Of a DNA stretch of 64,000 bases, positions 9,687 through 19,729 are shown piece after piece. The DNA comes from Fen-1254 sp963778945. GTDB lineage: Bacteria > Bacteroidota > Ignavibacteria > UBA10030. The notes under the pieces were generated by a model that did no database searches, was not told the DNA's origin, and worked only from the letters and a program-made list of their open reading frames with translations. Numbering within the stretch: the first letter of the stretch is position 1; every line of letters begins with the position of its first letter. The stretch spans positions 62,001-126,000 of the forward strand of contig CAVZWL010000023.1 of assembly GCA_963778945.1 (NCBI GenBank), read 5' to 3'. A program made the position numbers and the translations under genes.

Positions 9687-12485
9687 ATGAACTATCCGAT
9701 AGTGCGATTTTCAGTTCTCTGCTGTTTACTCGCCGCGTACCATGGCGGTCTATTTTGCAGATCGTCAGCATCATCAAATGTGACGGTCAACAATCCGAGA
9801 ACGGAATTAAAAACAAACCCGATAGGTATCGATATTCCTAATCCCAGGTTAAGCTGGGAATTACAATCAGATGAAAGAGGCGTGTTCCAAACAGCTTACG
9901 AGATAGCTGTGAGCGATAATCAAAAAGACTTAGAGAGCAACACCGGAAACGTATGGCAGACCGGGAAGGTCAATTCTCACTCATCATACGGAATCGTCTT
10001 CGCCGGCAGACCTTTAAAGTCATTTCTCCGGTATTTTTGGAAAGTACGAATCTGGGACGGGCAAGGCCAGTCAAGCAAATGGAGTTCTGTCGGCTGGTTC
10101 GAGACCGCTATGATGAACAGATCCGACTGGGAGGCACGCTGGATCGGCAGTCCCAGTCCCCTTCCCGTTCACGAAGAAGATTTTTATAAAACAAATCCTG
10201 CCCCGCTGCTTCGCAAGGAATTTAATTTTCAAAAAAAGGCGTCATCCGCCCGTTTATATATTTCCGGATTAGGATACTATGAGGCCCGCCTCAATGGTGA
10301 AAAAATAGGAGATGCCGTACTTGACCCCGGTTGGACGCAGTACGACAGGCAAGTATTATACTCCACATACGACGTGACTCGCCAAATTCAAAAAGGAATA
10401 AATACGCTTGGTATCATTCTGGGAAATGGCTGGTATAATCCTTTGCCTCTGAACATTTTTGGATTCAACCTGAGAAATACGCTTACTATCGGCAAACCAT
10501 GTGTGAAGGCGCAGCTGCGAATTGTATTCAGCGATGGGAGTATCAAAACTTTCGGAACCGATTCCACATGGAAAACCTGCGATGGACCAATCCTTAAAAA
10601 CAATGTCTACACCGGCGAGATGTATGATGCGAGAATGGAGCAGGAGAATTGGGATAAGTCCGGTTTTTCCGACACCGAATGGACTCCCTGCAGCGTCCTT
10701 CCCGGTCCGTACGGCATGCTCTCCGCCCAAATACAGCCTCCCATCAGGATTACACGTGTGCTGAAAGCGAAAAATATTTACGAATTAAAGCCCGGCACTT
10801 TTATTGTCGACTTCGGGCAGAATTTTGCAGGTACGGTAAGACTCAGAGTCCAGGGTGCGGCCGGAACAGTCGTTACAATCCGCTGCGGGGAAGATATTCA
10901 TACCGACGGTTCTTTGAATTACTTCACAAATCTGGTCGCGCAGCTCAAGGATATTTGGAATGCCAATCCCGGAAAGGGCGCTCCCAGACCTCCGGTCAGC
11001 ACACTTACGTATATCCTAAAAGGGAATGGCAGGGAAGTGTATACGCCGCGATTTACTTTCCACTCATTTCGATACGTTGAACTGACCGGATTTCCTGGAA
11101 GACCGGATTCGAATACGCTCGAAGGATTACGGATGAATGCCGATCTGAAGGAAAATGGAAGCTTTGAATGTTCAAATGAAATGTTTAACGAGGTTCAAAA
11201 GATGGTGCAATGGACTTTTTTAAGCAATGTCTTTAGCATCCAAAGCGATTGTCCCGGACGGGAAAAATTCGGCTATGGAGCGGATATTGTCACAACCGCT
11301 GAAGCTTTTTGTTACAATTTCGATATGAGCAATTTTTACAGAAAAACGATTCAAGATTTCGTTAATGATGTCCGGCCCAACGGAGGAATGCCGGAGATCG
11401 CGCCGTCGATCGGAATTGCGAACGAGAGTATGGGAGGCAAAACAGGTTCTCCGGGCTGGCAGCTGGCCTTCCCATTCGGTCTCAAAGTGCTGTACGATTA
11501 TTACGGCGATAGAGAAATTGTGGAGAAATATTACGATGTCCTAAAAAAACAAGTTGAGTTCATGGACTCTGTAACTCCGGACCATATAGTGGAACGAGAC
11601 ATCAGCGATCATGAAAGCATCGATCCCAAGCCAATTGCTCTCTCAGCAACGGCCTTTTATTATGACCATGTGAAAATCCTGTCTGAATTCGCACACCTTC
11701 TCAATAAATCCGAAGATGCGGATAAATTTGACAGGATGGCCGGTGAGATCAAGTCCGCATTTTTGAATAAATTTCTAAGACAGGGAACCGGAATATTCGA
11801 TTCCGGAACGCAGGCCGCACAGCTTATTCCCCTTTATTATGATTTAGTCCCGGATAGCGAAAAGAATGCTGCGATGAATCATCTTTTGCTGGAGATTTAC
11901 GGCAGGCATAAAGGGCATCTTTCAACGGGTATTTTCGGCACCAAATTTTTATTTGAAGTATTCCGCCGGGAGAACCGCAGCGATGTATCATACTCCGTTG
12001 CCAATCAGCGCAATTATCCCGGGTATGCAAATATGCTGGCACATGGCGCGACGACTCTTTATGAGAGCTGGAAATATCCCGATACGGTGAATTCACAGAA
12101 TCATCCTATGTTCGGCTCCATTTCGGAATGGTTTTTTAAATCTATTCTCGGCATCAATGCTGCGGCTCCCGGATTCTCCCGGTTTGAGATTAAACCCCAG
12201 CCGGCCGGCGACCTCACATGGGCTAAAGGACATTACGATGCTCTCGCAGGTACGATACGCTGTAATTGGGAAATTGTCGGAACACGTTTCACTTTACACG
12301 CGACTGTTCCGGCAAATACAAACGCGACGATTTACGTTCCGTCGCTCCCGAACGAACAAATAATGGAAAACGGAAAGCCCGCCGTAAAATCCACAGGGTT
12401 GAAATTCAAAGAATACAAAGACAATTATGCAGTTTTCGAAGCCCTATCGGGAAATTATTTCTTTGAGTCTGTCTGCCAAAAATGA
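9687..12485 (+). CDS. GH78 alpha-L-rhamnosidase
   Basis: A 932-residue secreted enzyme that removes terminal alpha-L-rhamnose from pectic or other plant glycans. It opens with a signal sequence, then the family N-terminal fibronectin-like segment (TELKTNPIGIDIPNPRLSWEL), the rhamnosidase N-domain with its jelly-roll (LYISGLGYYEARLNGEKIGD, GNGWYNP), and the (alpha/alpha)6 barrel with DCPGREKFGYGADI starting near residue 521. This corresponds to the family DCPxRExxGWxGD signature, with Tyr-Gly in place of Trp-Thr. A later TTLYESWKYPD motif and a C-terminal beta-sandwich (SILGINAAAPGFSRFEIKP) complete it. It begins 23 bases after the GH28-like gene and ends 35 bases before the YdjC gene, so it is probably part of an operon. 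Confidence 0.93.
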   Translation: MNYPIVRFSVLCCLLAAYHGGLFCRSSASSNVTVNNPRTELKTNPIGIDIPNPRLSWELQSDERGVFQTAYEIAVSDNQKDLESNTGNVWQTGKVNSHSSYGIVFAGRPLKSFLRYFWKVRIWDGQGQSSKWSSVGWFETAMMNRSDWEARWIGSPSPLPVHEEDFYKTNPAPLLRKEFNFQKKASSARLYISGLGYYEARLNGEKIGDAVLDPGWTQYDRQVLYSTYDVTRQIQKGINTLGIILGNGWYNPLPLNIFGFNLRNTLTIGKPCVKAQLRIVFSDGSIKTFGTDSTWKTCDGPILKNNVYTGEMYDARMEQENWDKSGFSDTEWTPCSVLPGPYGMLSAQIQPPIRITRVLKAKNIYELKPGTFIVDFGQNFAGTVRLRVQGAAGTVVTIRCGEDIHTDGSLNYFTNLVAQLKDIWNANPGKGAPRPPVSTLTYILKGNGREVYTPRFTFHSFRYVELTGFPGRPDSNTLEGLRMNADLKENGSFECSNEMFNEVQKMVQWTFLSNVFSIQSDCPGREKFGYGADIVTTAEAFCYNFDMSNFYRKTIQDFVNDVRPNGGMPEIAPSIGIANESMGGKTGSPGWQLAFPFGLKVLYDYYGDREIVEKYYDVLKKQVEFMDSVTPDHIVERDISDHESIDPKPIALSATAFYYDHVKILSEFAHLLNKSEDADKFDRMAGEIKSAFLNKFLRQGTGIFDSGTQAAQLIPLYYDLVPDSEKNAAMNHLLLEIYGRHKGHLSTGIFGTKFLFEVFRRENRSDVSYSVANQRNYPGYANMLAHGATTLYESWKYPDTVNSQNHPMFGSISEWFFKSILGINAAAPGFSRFEIKPQPAGDLTWAKGHYDALAGTIRCNWEIVGTRFTLHATVPANTNATIYVPSLPNEQIMENGKPAVKSTGLKFKEYKDNYAVFEALSGNYFFESVCQK

Positions 12486-12520
12486 AAATGTCCGCTGTAA
12501 CTTTTTGAAGGGCGTATCCT

Positions 12521-13375
12521 ATGAAATATTCAGCAATGGTTGTTGTGCTCTTTTTCGCATCTGTCCAAAGCTATGCTCAAGATGCAAAGAACATATATTT
12601 GATTGTAAGAGCCGATGACATGGCCTCTTTCCATGATGCGAATACAGCGTGCATAAAGGCATGCAAAGAGGGTATCGCGAGAACTATTGAACTCATGGTT
12701 CCGTGTCCCTGGTTTCCGGAAGCCGTAAAGATGCTCAACGAGAATCCGTCTATCGATGTCGGAATCCATCTGGTCTTAACGAGCGAATGGGAAGGCATTC
12801 GCTGGCGGCCTTTGACCGATGTTCCAAGTCTTGTCGATAAGGACGGATATTTTTATCAAAAGATCTGGGAAGGAAATACTATCACCCCCGGCGGCTGCCT
12901 GCTCAAGGCCAAATGGAGAATCGAGGACATCGAAAAAGAATTGCGCGCACAAATAGAATTGGCAATGAAATGCATCCCCCGGATTTCACATGTAAGCGCT
13001 CATATGGGTTGTAATAACATGGATCCCAAAGTGAACGAACTGTTCGAAAAATTAGCCCGTGAATATAATTTGCGAACCGAAAACATTCCCGGCATCAAAT
13101 ATCTGAACGGATGGGAAAATAATAAATCGTTGGATGAAAGAATCGATCAATTTATTTCCAACATAAACAGCATAACTTCAGGAACGTACGTTTTTATTGA
13201 GCATCCGGGATTAGACAATCCTGAGATGCACTCCGCAATTTTTAATCATGAAAATACTCTTGCATTTGACCGGCAGGGGGTGACAGATGTTTTCACCAGC
13301 GAAAAAGTAAAAAGGGCATTGCGCGAGAAAGGGATAACACTGGTAAGTTATGCCGATCTCTTCAAAAAGCAGTGA
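12521..13375 (+). CDS. Secreted YdjC/ChbG-family carbohydrate deacetylase
   Basis: A 284-residue protein with a signal sequence (MKYSAMVVVLFFASVQSYAQ). The YdjC/HpnK metal-dependent deacetylase domain shows RADDM (Asp32-Asp33), DVGIHL (His83) and SHVSAHMG (His157, His161), which match the metal- and substrate-binding residues of the family. Known members such as ChbG deacetylate N-acetylated oligosaccharides. A secreted copy behind a rhamnosidase could instead remove acetyl groups from pectic oligosaccharides; that is inference. It is the last plus-strand gene of the cluster; a minus-strand cytochrome gene converges on it. Confidence 0.8.
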   Translation: MKYSAMVVVLFFASVQSYAQDAKNIYLIVRADDMASFHDANTACIKACKEGIARTIELMVPCPWFPEAVKMLNENPSIDVGIHLVLTSEWEGIRWRPLTDVPSLVDKDGYFYQKIWEGNTITPGGCLLKAKWRIEDIEKELRAQIELAMKCIPRISHVSAHMGCNNMDPKVNELFEKLAREYNLRTENIPGIKYLNGWENNKSLDERIDQFISNINSITSGTYVFIEHPGLDNPEMHSAIFNHENTLAFDRQGVTDVFTSEKVKRALREKGITLVSYADLFKKQ

Positions 13376-13428
13376 ACTGTGAAGAGCTCTTACCTCATCA
13401 GAGGCGCCTCTTCTTTAACGTTCGTACG

Positions 13429-14517
13429 TCAGGCATGTTTCTTTGGTATTCCTTTGGTGTGACAATCCGTGCAGCGTACGAAATGAATGTTGTGCTGGCT
13501 GTTCTTGTCGGCAAAGGTCGTGTTCATCTTCATCACATCGAGACCGCAGTTGGATATTGCAGGATGGCAATTCACACAGCTTTGTCCCGGGTCATTACTG
13601 TGACCTTCATGACATGACTGGCAACTGAGTCCTTCATGAATACCGCGCGGAGTTCTATCGTCGCTCGTTCCCGACTGGTGAAATGCGTTAGGAGCATGGC
13701 ACTGGACGCATATCCTTTGAATCGGATCGTCGGAAACGTCCATCTGCCGCTCGCCTTCCCACACTTTCAACACAGGCAGATTGTCTGCCTCAATATGTGA
13801 TTTATCGTAGCGGTCATAGAAGAGCGCTGCAGAAGATCGTGCCGGAGTGCTGTAATAAATCTTCTTCGGGTCGGAATAATCGGCTCTGACCGCAATAGAA
13901 CCTTTCCTATGAATTTCATGGCATGTGAGACATGGAATGACCGGCATCGATGCCTGTTCCGGTTTCAATATTTTCCAGGGACCCTTGACGCTGAGCGGCG
14001 AAACAAGATCCGCGATGGTGCCTTCATAGAACATTCCGTGGCAGCGGAGACAATCGGAATTGGGCTGTACCGCTTTGTTGTGCTTTTCATTCAGAAAGAT
14101 CGCTGAATACGGCGCCGAGTGGCCGCCCGACAGCCATTTGGCGTACTCCATCCCGTGGCATCGTTTACAATTATCGAGAAGCGAGGCAAGCTGAACTTCA
14201 TTAAGCCTGATTGTCTTTTCTCCTCTTCCAACGAAATGATACACCACCATCATTCCTTTCTCCACAAAACTGTGGAGGCCGCCGCTGAAAGCGGTTTCAT
14301 GGCATTCCTTGCAATGCATGGACCGATGGCCGCTTTCTGCCCACATAGAAGCCGGACTTTCAATTTCATGGCACGAAGCACAGGTTGCCTGAGGCGAAGC
14401 GATATCCCAATAAACAAGGAATCCTCCAAAGACTGCCAGAATGCCCGCGGCTGCGATCAATACTATCTTGAACAATTTTGGAATATTTTTTATATGCATG
14501 ACTTGATGGATTTTCAA
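13429..14517 (-). CDS. Membrane-anchored nine-haem cytochrome c
   Basis: A 362-residue protein with one N-terminal membrane helix (FKIVLIAAAGILAVFGGFLV) and nine CxxCH c-haem sites: CASCH, CKECH, CKRCH, CLRCH, CLTCH, CVQCH, CQSCH, CVNCH and CTDCH. The N-terminal anchor followed at once by CASCHEIESP and CKECHE resembles the NapC/NirT-type tetrahaem quinol dehydrogenases, here extended by five haems. It starts 12 bases after the GMC oxidoreductase gene, so it very likely accepts electrons from that periplasmic dehydrogenase and passes them to the quinone pool or onward to other cytochromes. It takes the place normally held by the mono- to trihaem cytochrome subunit of gluconate/sorbitol dehydrogenases. 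Confidence 0.88.
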   Translation of the reverse strand: MKIHQVMHIKNIPKLFKIVLIAAAGILAVFGGFLVYWDIASPQATCASCHEIESPASMWAESGHRSMHCKECHETAFSGGLHSFVEKGMMVVYHFVGRGEKTIRLNEVQLASLLDNCKRCHGMEYAKWLSGGHSAPYSAIFLNEKHNKAVQPNSDCLRCHGMFYEGTIADLVSPLSVKGPWKILKPEQASMPVIPCLTCHEIHRKGSIAVRADYSDPKKIYYSTPARSSAALFYDRYDKSHIEADNLPVLKVWEGERQMDVSDDPIQRICVQCHAPNAFHQSGTSDDRTPRGIHEGLSCQSCHEGHSNDPGQSCVNCHPAISNCGLDVMKMNTTFADKNSQHNIHFVRCTDCHTKGIPKKHA

Positions 14518-14529
14518 TTATCCTGCACC

Positions 14530-16185
14530 CTATGCAAACCGGTTGCCCTTTTGCCACTCCGCTGCGATATGCTCCGCTACCCAATATCCCAGAGCCATGA
14601 TGGTAAGCGCCGGATTGAAGCCGCCGTTCGTTACATGCAGGCTGGCATCAGCTACAAAGAGATTTGGGGTCTCGTGCACACGCCCGTATTTATCTACAAC
14701 CGAGGTCCGGGGATCGTCGCCCATACGGCAAGTACCTGCCTGGTGCTGCCCTCCGCTTAAACCTCTCCCGCCGACACCTTGCCATGTATACGATGCTCCA
14801 GCTTCTCTCAGGATCATCTCGGCCTTGCTTGAAAGAAATTCACATCCTTCGACATCCTTCGGATGCCTGTGTCCCGACAAGCGGACTACAGGAATTCCCC
14901 AATAATCTTTTACCGATGGGTCGATCTGAACACGTGAATCGAAGAAAGGCATCTCCTGTATCGGACCGACCACCTGTACGTTTTTCCTAAAGTATTTCCG
15001 CTGGAATTCCTTATGCGCCTTTCCCCAGCGGGGCGATCCGGGAGGCCTGATTCCGGTAAAAAAGTAGGGGAGCCGTGTAAACTCGTTGGCAAGAATTCCG
15101 CCTCCAACAATGCCGGGATTATGATGGCTGAAATCGCTGATTGCTATTGTTGCACCAGGACCGACATCATCGAATATATCATTCTCAAAAAGCCCGAAGG
15201 CGCCCGTGTACGCGTGCCCCTGCAGGTTTCTTCCGACCCAATCATAGCGATTTCCTACGCCGTTCGGATAATGTTTGGATTTTGAATTCAGCAGAAGCCT
15301 CGGCGTTTCGGTTGCAGACGCGGAAATGACAATGATATCTGCGGTCTGGATTTGTTTGCAGTCATCTTTATCGAAATAGGAGATTCCGGTAATCCTGCCT
15401 CTTTCATCGATGATTAACTCGGTTACAATACAGTTTGTCCGAAGTTCACAATTACCTGTCGATAAGGCGGCGGGTATGACCGTATTATGCGTCCCGGATT
15501 TGGCATTGATCGGACAGGCAAAACCGCAGCATGATCTTCTTCTTACACATGCAGCCCTGCCGTTCCACGCAACGGAATTTCGCAGCATAGGAATTGGAAA
15601 CGGATGGAGCCCGAGGCGTTTCATTGAAGACTCCAGGATCTTTGCTTCCTTGTTATAAGAAAAAGGAGGCATCGGAAAGGGCTTCTTCCGGGGAGCTGCA
15701 AACGGATTTTTTGCACCGTCGCCTGCAACACCGATTTCCCATTCTGCTCTTTCGTAGCAATGTTCGAGATCTTCGTAGCACACCGGCCAATCTTCCAATG
15801 TCGATCCTTCGACGTGACCGTAGGTGGACTTCATCCGGAAATCCTCGCGCATGAACCGCCACGCCATCGCTCCATAGCTTACGGTACCGGATCCGACACA
15901 GGCCGCAACGTTGTTGTAGTCATTTTCACTCGCAGTGACGATTCTTGTCGAACCATCGTCATTGACGACAACTCTTCTGTACCTTTCATCGTCCGGTCCA
16001 TAAGCATTGCCGAGCACGGTCGTGCGCTGCGAAATCAGTTCATCGTTGTTATGGGCATCATAAGATGCCCAATCTCCGCGCTCTATGAGAACCACAGACA
16101 ACCCGGCTTCACTCAAGACTTTGGCAGCGACTCCGCCGCCCGCACCTGCGCCGACAATCACAGCATTGACCTGCTTGTTGCTCAT
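14530..16185 (-). CDS. GMC-family FAD-dependent sugar/polyol dehydrogenase, large subunit
   Basis: A 551-residue flavoprotein. The N-terminal dinucleotide fold reads VNAVIVGAGAGGGVAAKVL (GxGxxG at residues 12-17) and ends in a glutamate (LIERGD), as in FAD-binding proteins. A C-terminal block with GGQHQAGTCRMG and NPALTIMALGYWVAEH matches GMC_oxred_C; the His of GGQHQAGTCRMG is typical of the gluconate-2-dehydrogenase branch. No signal peptide is visible, so it presumably crosses the membrane bound to the small subunit encoded 3 bases upstream. It probably oxidises a sugar, aldonate or polyol in the periplasm and feeds the nine-haem cytochrome. The substrate cannot be told from the sequence. 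Confidence 0.87.
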   Translation of the reverse strand: MSNKQVNAVIVGAGAGGGVAAKVLSEAGLSVVLIERGDWASYDAHNNDELISQRTTVLGNAYGPDDERYRRVVVNDDGSTRIVTASENDYNNVAACVGSGTVSYGAMAWRFMREDFRMKSTYGHVEGSTLEDWPVCYEDLEHCYERAEWEIGVAGDGAKNPFAAPRKKPFPMPPFSYNKEAKILESSMKRLGLHPFPIPMLRNSVAWNGRAACVRRRSCCGFACPINAKSGTHNTVIPAALSTGNCELRTNCIVTELIIDERGRITGISYFDKDDCKQIQTADIIVISASATETPRLLLNSKSKHYPNGVGNRYDWVGRNLQGHAYTGAFGLFENDIFDDVGPGATIAISDFSHHNPGIVGGGILANEFTRLPYFFTGIRPPGSPRWGKAHKEFQRKYFRKNVQVVGPIQEMPFFDSRVQIDPSVKDYWGIPVVRLSGHRHPKDVEGCEFLSSKAEMILREAGASYTWQGVGGRGLSGGQHQAGTCRMGDDPRTSVVDKYGRVHETPNLFVADASLHVTNGGFNPALTIMALGYWVAEHIAAEWQKGNRFA

Positions 16186-16188
16186 ACG

Positions 16189-16767
16189 TTAAATCCCATA
16201 ACGGTTTTCACCGACGATCTGAGGTTCATCAAGACCGATCATCTTATAGCTTATGTAGTTTTTATTGCCCCCATGCCGCGGACTTCCATAATATCCCTGC
16301 AAGCAATGGGAACGCAGCAGTTCAAAGAAATATTCTGAGAATCCGTTTCTCCAAATATCGCCGTCAAGCCTGCCGGTTTCCATGTCCTGAAGTACAGCCG
16401 TTTGTGTTTCCCTTGAAAGGTCTATAAATTTTCGATGATATTTGTCCGCACAGGAATGTTCCAGGCCGGCCAGTCCCTTCCGATAATCCTGCTGGAAACG
16501 GCGGTACGGTCCGATGAGCTGCAGATCCATAAAATTGGCGACTCCCGCCTCCCGGCCTCCGGGCCAATCATCCGCAGGAATAATCTGTTCCGCAATCGCC
16601 TCAGCCAATTTGATTTCCTCTTCGGTGAAAAAGAGAACTCCCGGCACTTTTGCGGTCGAACATCCTTCAAAAACGCTTATACCGCCCGCCGTGAGAGACA
16701 AAGCGCCTGCACCAAGCGTAACGATTTTTATAAAATCCTTTCGAGAGAGCTTCATACCGTCATTCAT
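16189..16767 (-). CDS. Gluconate 2-dehydrogenase subunit 3-like protein
   Basis: About 192 residues. The ATG reading MNDGMKLSRKDF was chosen because AGGTGA lies about 8 bases upstream. The N-terminus is a Tat-like signal (SRKDFIKIVTLGAGALSLTAGG, Arg-Lys instead of Arg-Arg) leading to a possible lipobox around FEGCS. The body (FFTEEEIKLAEAIAEQIIPADDWPGG, then GVANFMDLQL) is the gluconate 2-dehydrogenase subunit 3 domain, the small partner that escorts the GMC subunit through Tat. It is first of a tight three-gene unit (small subunit, GMC flavoprotein, cytochrome). Confidence 0.85.
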   Translation of the reverse strand: MNDGMKLSRKDFIKIVTLGAGALSLTAGGISVFEGCSTAKVPGVLFFTEEEIKLAEAIAEQIIPADDWPGGREAGVANFMDLQLIGPYRRFQQDYRKGLAGLEHSCADKYHRKFIDLSRETQTAVLQDMETGRLDGDIWRNGFSEYFFELLRSHCLQGYYGSPRHGGNKNYISYKMIGLDEPQIVGENRYGI

Positions 16768-17046
16768 ATGTCGGTCACCTGACAATCGTTTGATAGACAC
16801 ATATCATTTTGAGTTTCTCTCAAGACTGCGCGGAGGTTCTTCAGCCGTCTGAAGAGAAACTTTTGAAGAGCAGAATGCTTAAAAGGGGAAGAGTTTTTTG
16901 AGGCGATATTTTGCCGCATGAGAAATGTATTGCCGGATTTCTCAAGAACTCAATCGAATCGCCCGACTCAACCTACGCAGAACTTAATACATCATAGATT
17001 CAATGTCAAGAGTTTTAACCGGAACCGCATGCGTTTGACGAGTTAC

Positions 17047-19488
17047 TTATTTCAAGAGGATCATTTTTTTTACGTCAATAAAATTTCCCGCTCTCAACCG
17101 GCATAGAAAGACTCCGCTTGACATATGCGATGCGTTCCAAGACACGGTATGGATACCGGGGGAATTTACTCCGTCTACCAATGTCGCTATTTCTCTTCCG
17201 AGCATATCGTAGATCTTGAGAGTAACATAGACTTGAGTCGATATTTGATAAGCAATGACAGTTGCCGGATTGAAAGGGTTAGGATAGTTCTGGTTCAATT
17301 GAAAGGTGCGGGGGATGAAGCTTTTATCTTCGGCGACTATAGTGGATGAGCTCGCCCAATTATAGGCATCGATTGGAGCAAAGGGCTGGAGGACGCCTCC
17401 ATCGGAAGATTCCAGAGTTCCGGAGTTGTATGCGATCGTTCCGGTATCGCCGCTCGAATAATATACAGAATCCAACCCCGCAACAACCGTCGTACTGTCG
17501 TTCTGTTTCAATGAAGAAGCAGTCGCAGCCGCAAGAGGAATATGGTTCCGCGTAAGAACAAATATCTGTGTTGATGACGGATCTTTCATCCGCTTATTAA
17601 AAGTCAATTCAAAATGTTTTGCATCCGGAGTGATAATAGCCGACAGGCATACCGGCGCTGATCCTGCAGGAGAATCGGCTAATGTATCGATGCCAAATCC
17701 ATATGCATAGAGGGGAGAATAGATATTGTCGCCGAAATTGATTGGAATTTGCGACATACTCTTAGGCCACGTGCGTGAAAGGAGTCCCTTCGGCTGGTAG
17801 CCGCCGAATAAGACATCGGCTATGCCGTCTCCTTCTGTCCCCGGCAGCCAGGCGGCAATGATAACATCGGAAAAGTGCAGTATTTTTTCGAGAATGAGAG
17901 GCCTGCCTGATACAAGAATAACGACAACAGGAGCGCCATAGCTTTTCATCTTTTTTACCAAATCCACATCGGCCGGGGAGATATTCAGATCTGTTCTATC
18001 TCCCGCACCTTCTGCATAAGGTGTTTCGCCGATTACGACAACAGAATAATCGGCGGTCGTGTTCGTAAAATACCCTGTACTGCTATAAACGATCGTTGCA
18101 TTCGCGGCTGCGTTTTGCATGCCTTTAAGGATTGTCGTTCCGGTCGTGATATTGCCGCTGCTGCCCTGCCATGAAATCGTCCAGCCGCCGCATTGATTGC
18201 CGAGATCATTCGCATTTGAGCCGGCTACCAAAATTCTTACATTGGTTTTCCGCAGCGGCAGGATGCCGTCTTTTTTCTTCAACAATACAAGGGATTCGCG
18301 AACGCACTGCCGGGCTATCGCACGATGTCCTGCACTTCCAACAGAATCAATGAAGGATCTGTCGACGAAAGGTCTTTCAAAAAGTCCAAGCTTAAATTTA
18401 ATTGTAAGAATCCGCCTCACCGCGTCATCGACCCGTGCTGTATCTATGCTGCCTCCGCTGACAAGGGTATTCATAGCATTATGAAAATCAACGTATCGGC
18501 TGGGAAGCATGACCATATCGATTCCTGCATTAATCGATTGATCGACACAATCGGTGTAGTTGCTTGTCAACTGATCGATAGAACCCCAATCAGAAACGAC
18601 GAATCCTTTAAATCCTAATTCGTTTTTAAGTACATCCGTAATCCAATATTTACTGCCGCTCATTTTTTGACCGTTGATACTGCTGTACGACACCATAACA
18701 CTCCCTGCTCCTGAGTCGACAGCTGAAATATAACCCTGTAAAAAAAGCTTCCTTATGGCCGCAGTATCTCCTTCAGTATCTCCCATATTTATTCCGCCGG
18801 TTGTTCCACCATCTCCGAGATAATGTTTTGCGCAAGCAAGAATACTTGTCGGACTTGATAAAGAATCACCTTGAAATCCCCGTATTTCGGAGGAACCAAA
18901 AAGTTCAGTTAATTCCGGAGTTTCTCCAAATCCTTCGTATGTGCGTCCCCATCGTTCATCTCGAGGTACTGCAATACAGGGGCCAAACGTCCAATCAATG
19001 CCCGTTGCTGCAACTTCCGTCGCTGTTATTCTTGCTGCTTTTTTCGCTAACTCATAATTCCGTGTGCACCCTATTCCAATGTTGTGAGGAAAGATCGTGG
19101 CGCCATAAACATTGTTATCTCCATGAACAGCATCGATTCCGTAGATTATCGGAATTTTGAGACGTGTTTTTAAAGCATAGGATTGCAATGTGTCATACAT
19201 ATTCGCCCAATTGACCGGCCTGTTACCCGCGGCGGGACTCTCGCCTCCTCCGCTGAGCACAGAACCGAAATTATTCGCCGTGAGAATAGAAGGAGCATAT
19301 TGAACTACAGACAATTCAACCTGCATCATTTGTCCGATTTTCTCATCGAGCGTCATTCGACTTATTAAATCACTTACACGCTGGTCGACCGAGAGGGTAC
19401 TGTCCTGATAAGGCAATATCTGCGCCGGCAATATGGAAACCAGGGACAGGAACATGGACAGCATTATGGCAAAGTGAGCTCTTTTCAT
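17047..19488 (-). CDS. GH3 beta-glucosidase with type IX C-terminal sorting domain
   Basis: About 813 residues from the ATG of MKRAHFAIMLSMF, which gives a clean signal peptide; a TTG nine codons upstream would extend it with basic residues. The catalytic domain shows DQRVSDLISRMTLDEKIGQM, YGIDAVHGDNNV, TFGPCIAVPRDERWGR and the nucleophile region GFVVSDWGSIDQL. The second alpha/beta domain includes SLVLLKKKDGILPL and WLPGTEGDGIADVLFG. The last 85 residues are a sorting domain (NYPNPFNPATVIAYQI to VFLCRLRAGNF), so it is exported and probably surface-attached. It likely releases glucose or other beta-linked sugars from oligosaccharides. No regulator is adjacent. An inverted repeat (GGCGATGA / TCATCGCC, at about 19529-19568) upstream could be an operator. 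Confidence 0.92.
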   Translation of the reverse strand: MKRAHFAIMLSMFLSLVSILPAQILPYQDSTLSVDQRVSDLISRMTLDEKIGQMMQVELSVVQYAPSILTANNFGSVLSGGGESPAAGNRPVNWANMYDTLQSYALKTRLKIPIIYGIDAVHGDNNVYGATIFPHNIGIGCTRNYELAKKAARITATEVAATGIDWTFGPCIAVPRDERWGRTYEGFGETPELTELFGSSEIRGFQGDSLSSPTSILACAKHYLGDGGTTGGINMGDTEGDTAAIRKLFLQGYISAVDSGAGSVMVSYSSINGQKMSGSKYWITDVLKNELGFKGFVVSDWGSIDQLTSNYTDCVDQSINAGIDMVMLPSRYVDFHNAMNTLVSGGSIDTARVDDAVRRILTIKFKLGLFERPFVDRSFIDSVGSAGHRAIARQCVRESLVLLKKKDGILPLRKTNVRILVAGSNANDLGNQCGGWTISWQGSSGNITTGTTILKGMQNAAANATIVYSSTGYFTNTTADYSVVVIGETPYAEGAGDRTDLNISPADVDLVKKMKSYGAPVVVILVSGRPLILEKILHFSDVIIAAWLPGTEGDGIADVLFGGYQPKGLLSRTWPKSMSQIPINFGDNIYSPLYAYGFGIDTLADSPAGSAPVCLSAIITPDAKHFELTFNKRMKDPSSTQIFVLTRNHIPLAAATASSLKQNDSTTVVAGLDSVYYSSGDTGTIAYNSGTLESSDGGVLQPFAPIDAYNWASSSTIVAEDKSFIPRTFQLNQNYPNPFNPATVIAYQISTQVYVTLKIYDMLGREIATLVDGVNSPGIHTVSWNASHMSSGVFLCRLRAGNFIDVKKMILLK

Positions 19489-19729
19489 AAACGACTTTCT
19501 CTTAAACCTGAACAAACAATGGAATCAATGAATGCGGCGATGATTGTACATCGACTTTTTTCTCATCGCCGGCCGTACAACTATGAGGACGTAAGACATG
19601 CCTTCAAAAAGCAATCCATTTTAAACTTAGTCAAAAGTATATTATAGAGCAAAGGGAGCAGGCATAGAAAGCAACCGGGTGCTTCAGAGGATAAAACTGC
19701 AGACGTGCATCAGAAAATGATTTGTCCGT

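Noticed and set aside
15760..16338. 192-codon plus-strand frame
   Set aside because: Antisense to the GMC and subunit 3 genes, which have clear motifs.
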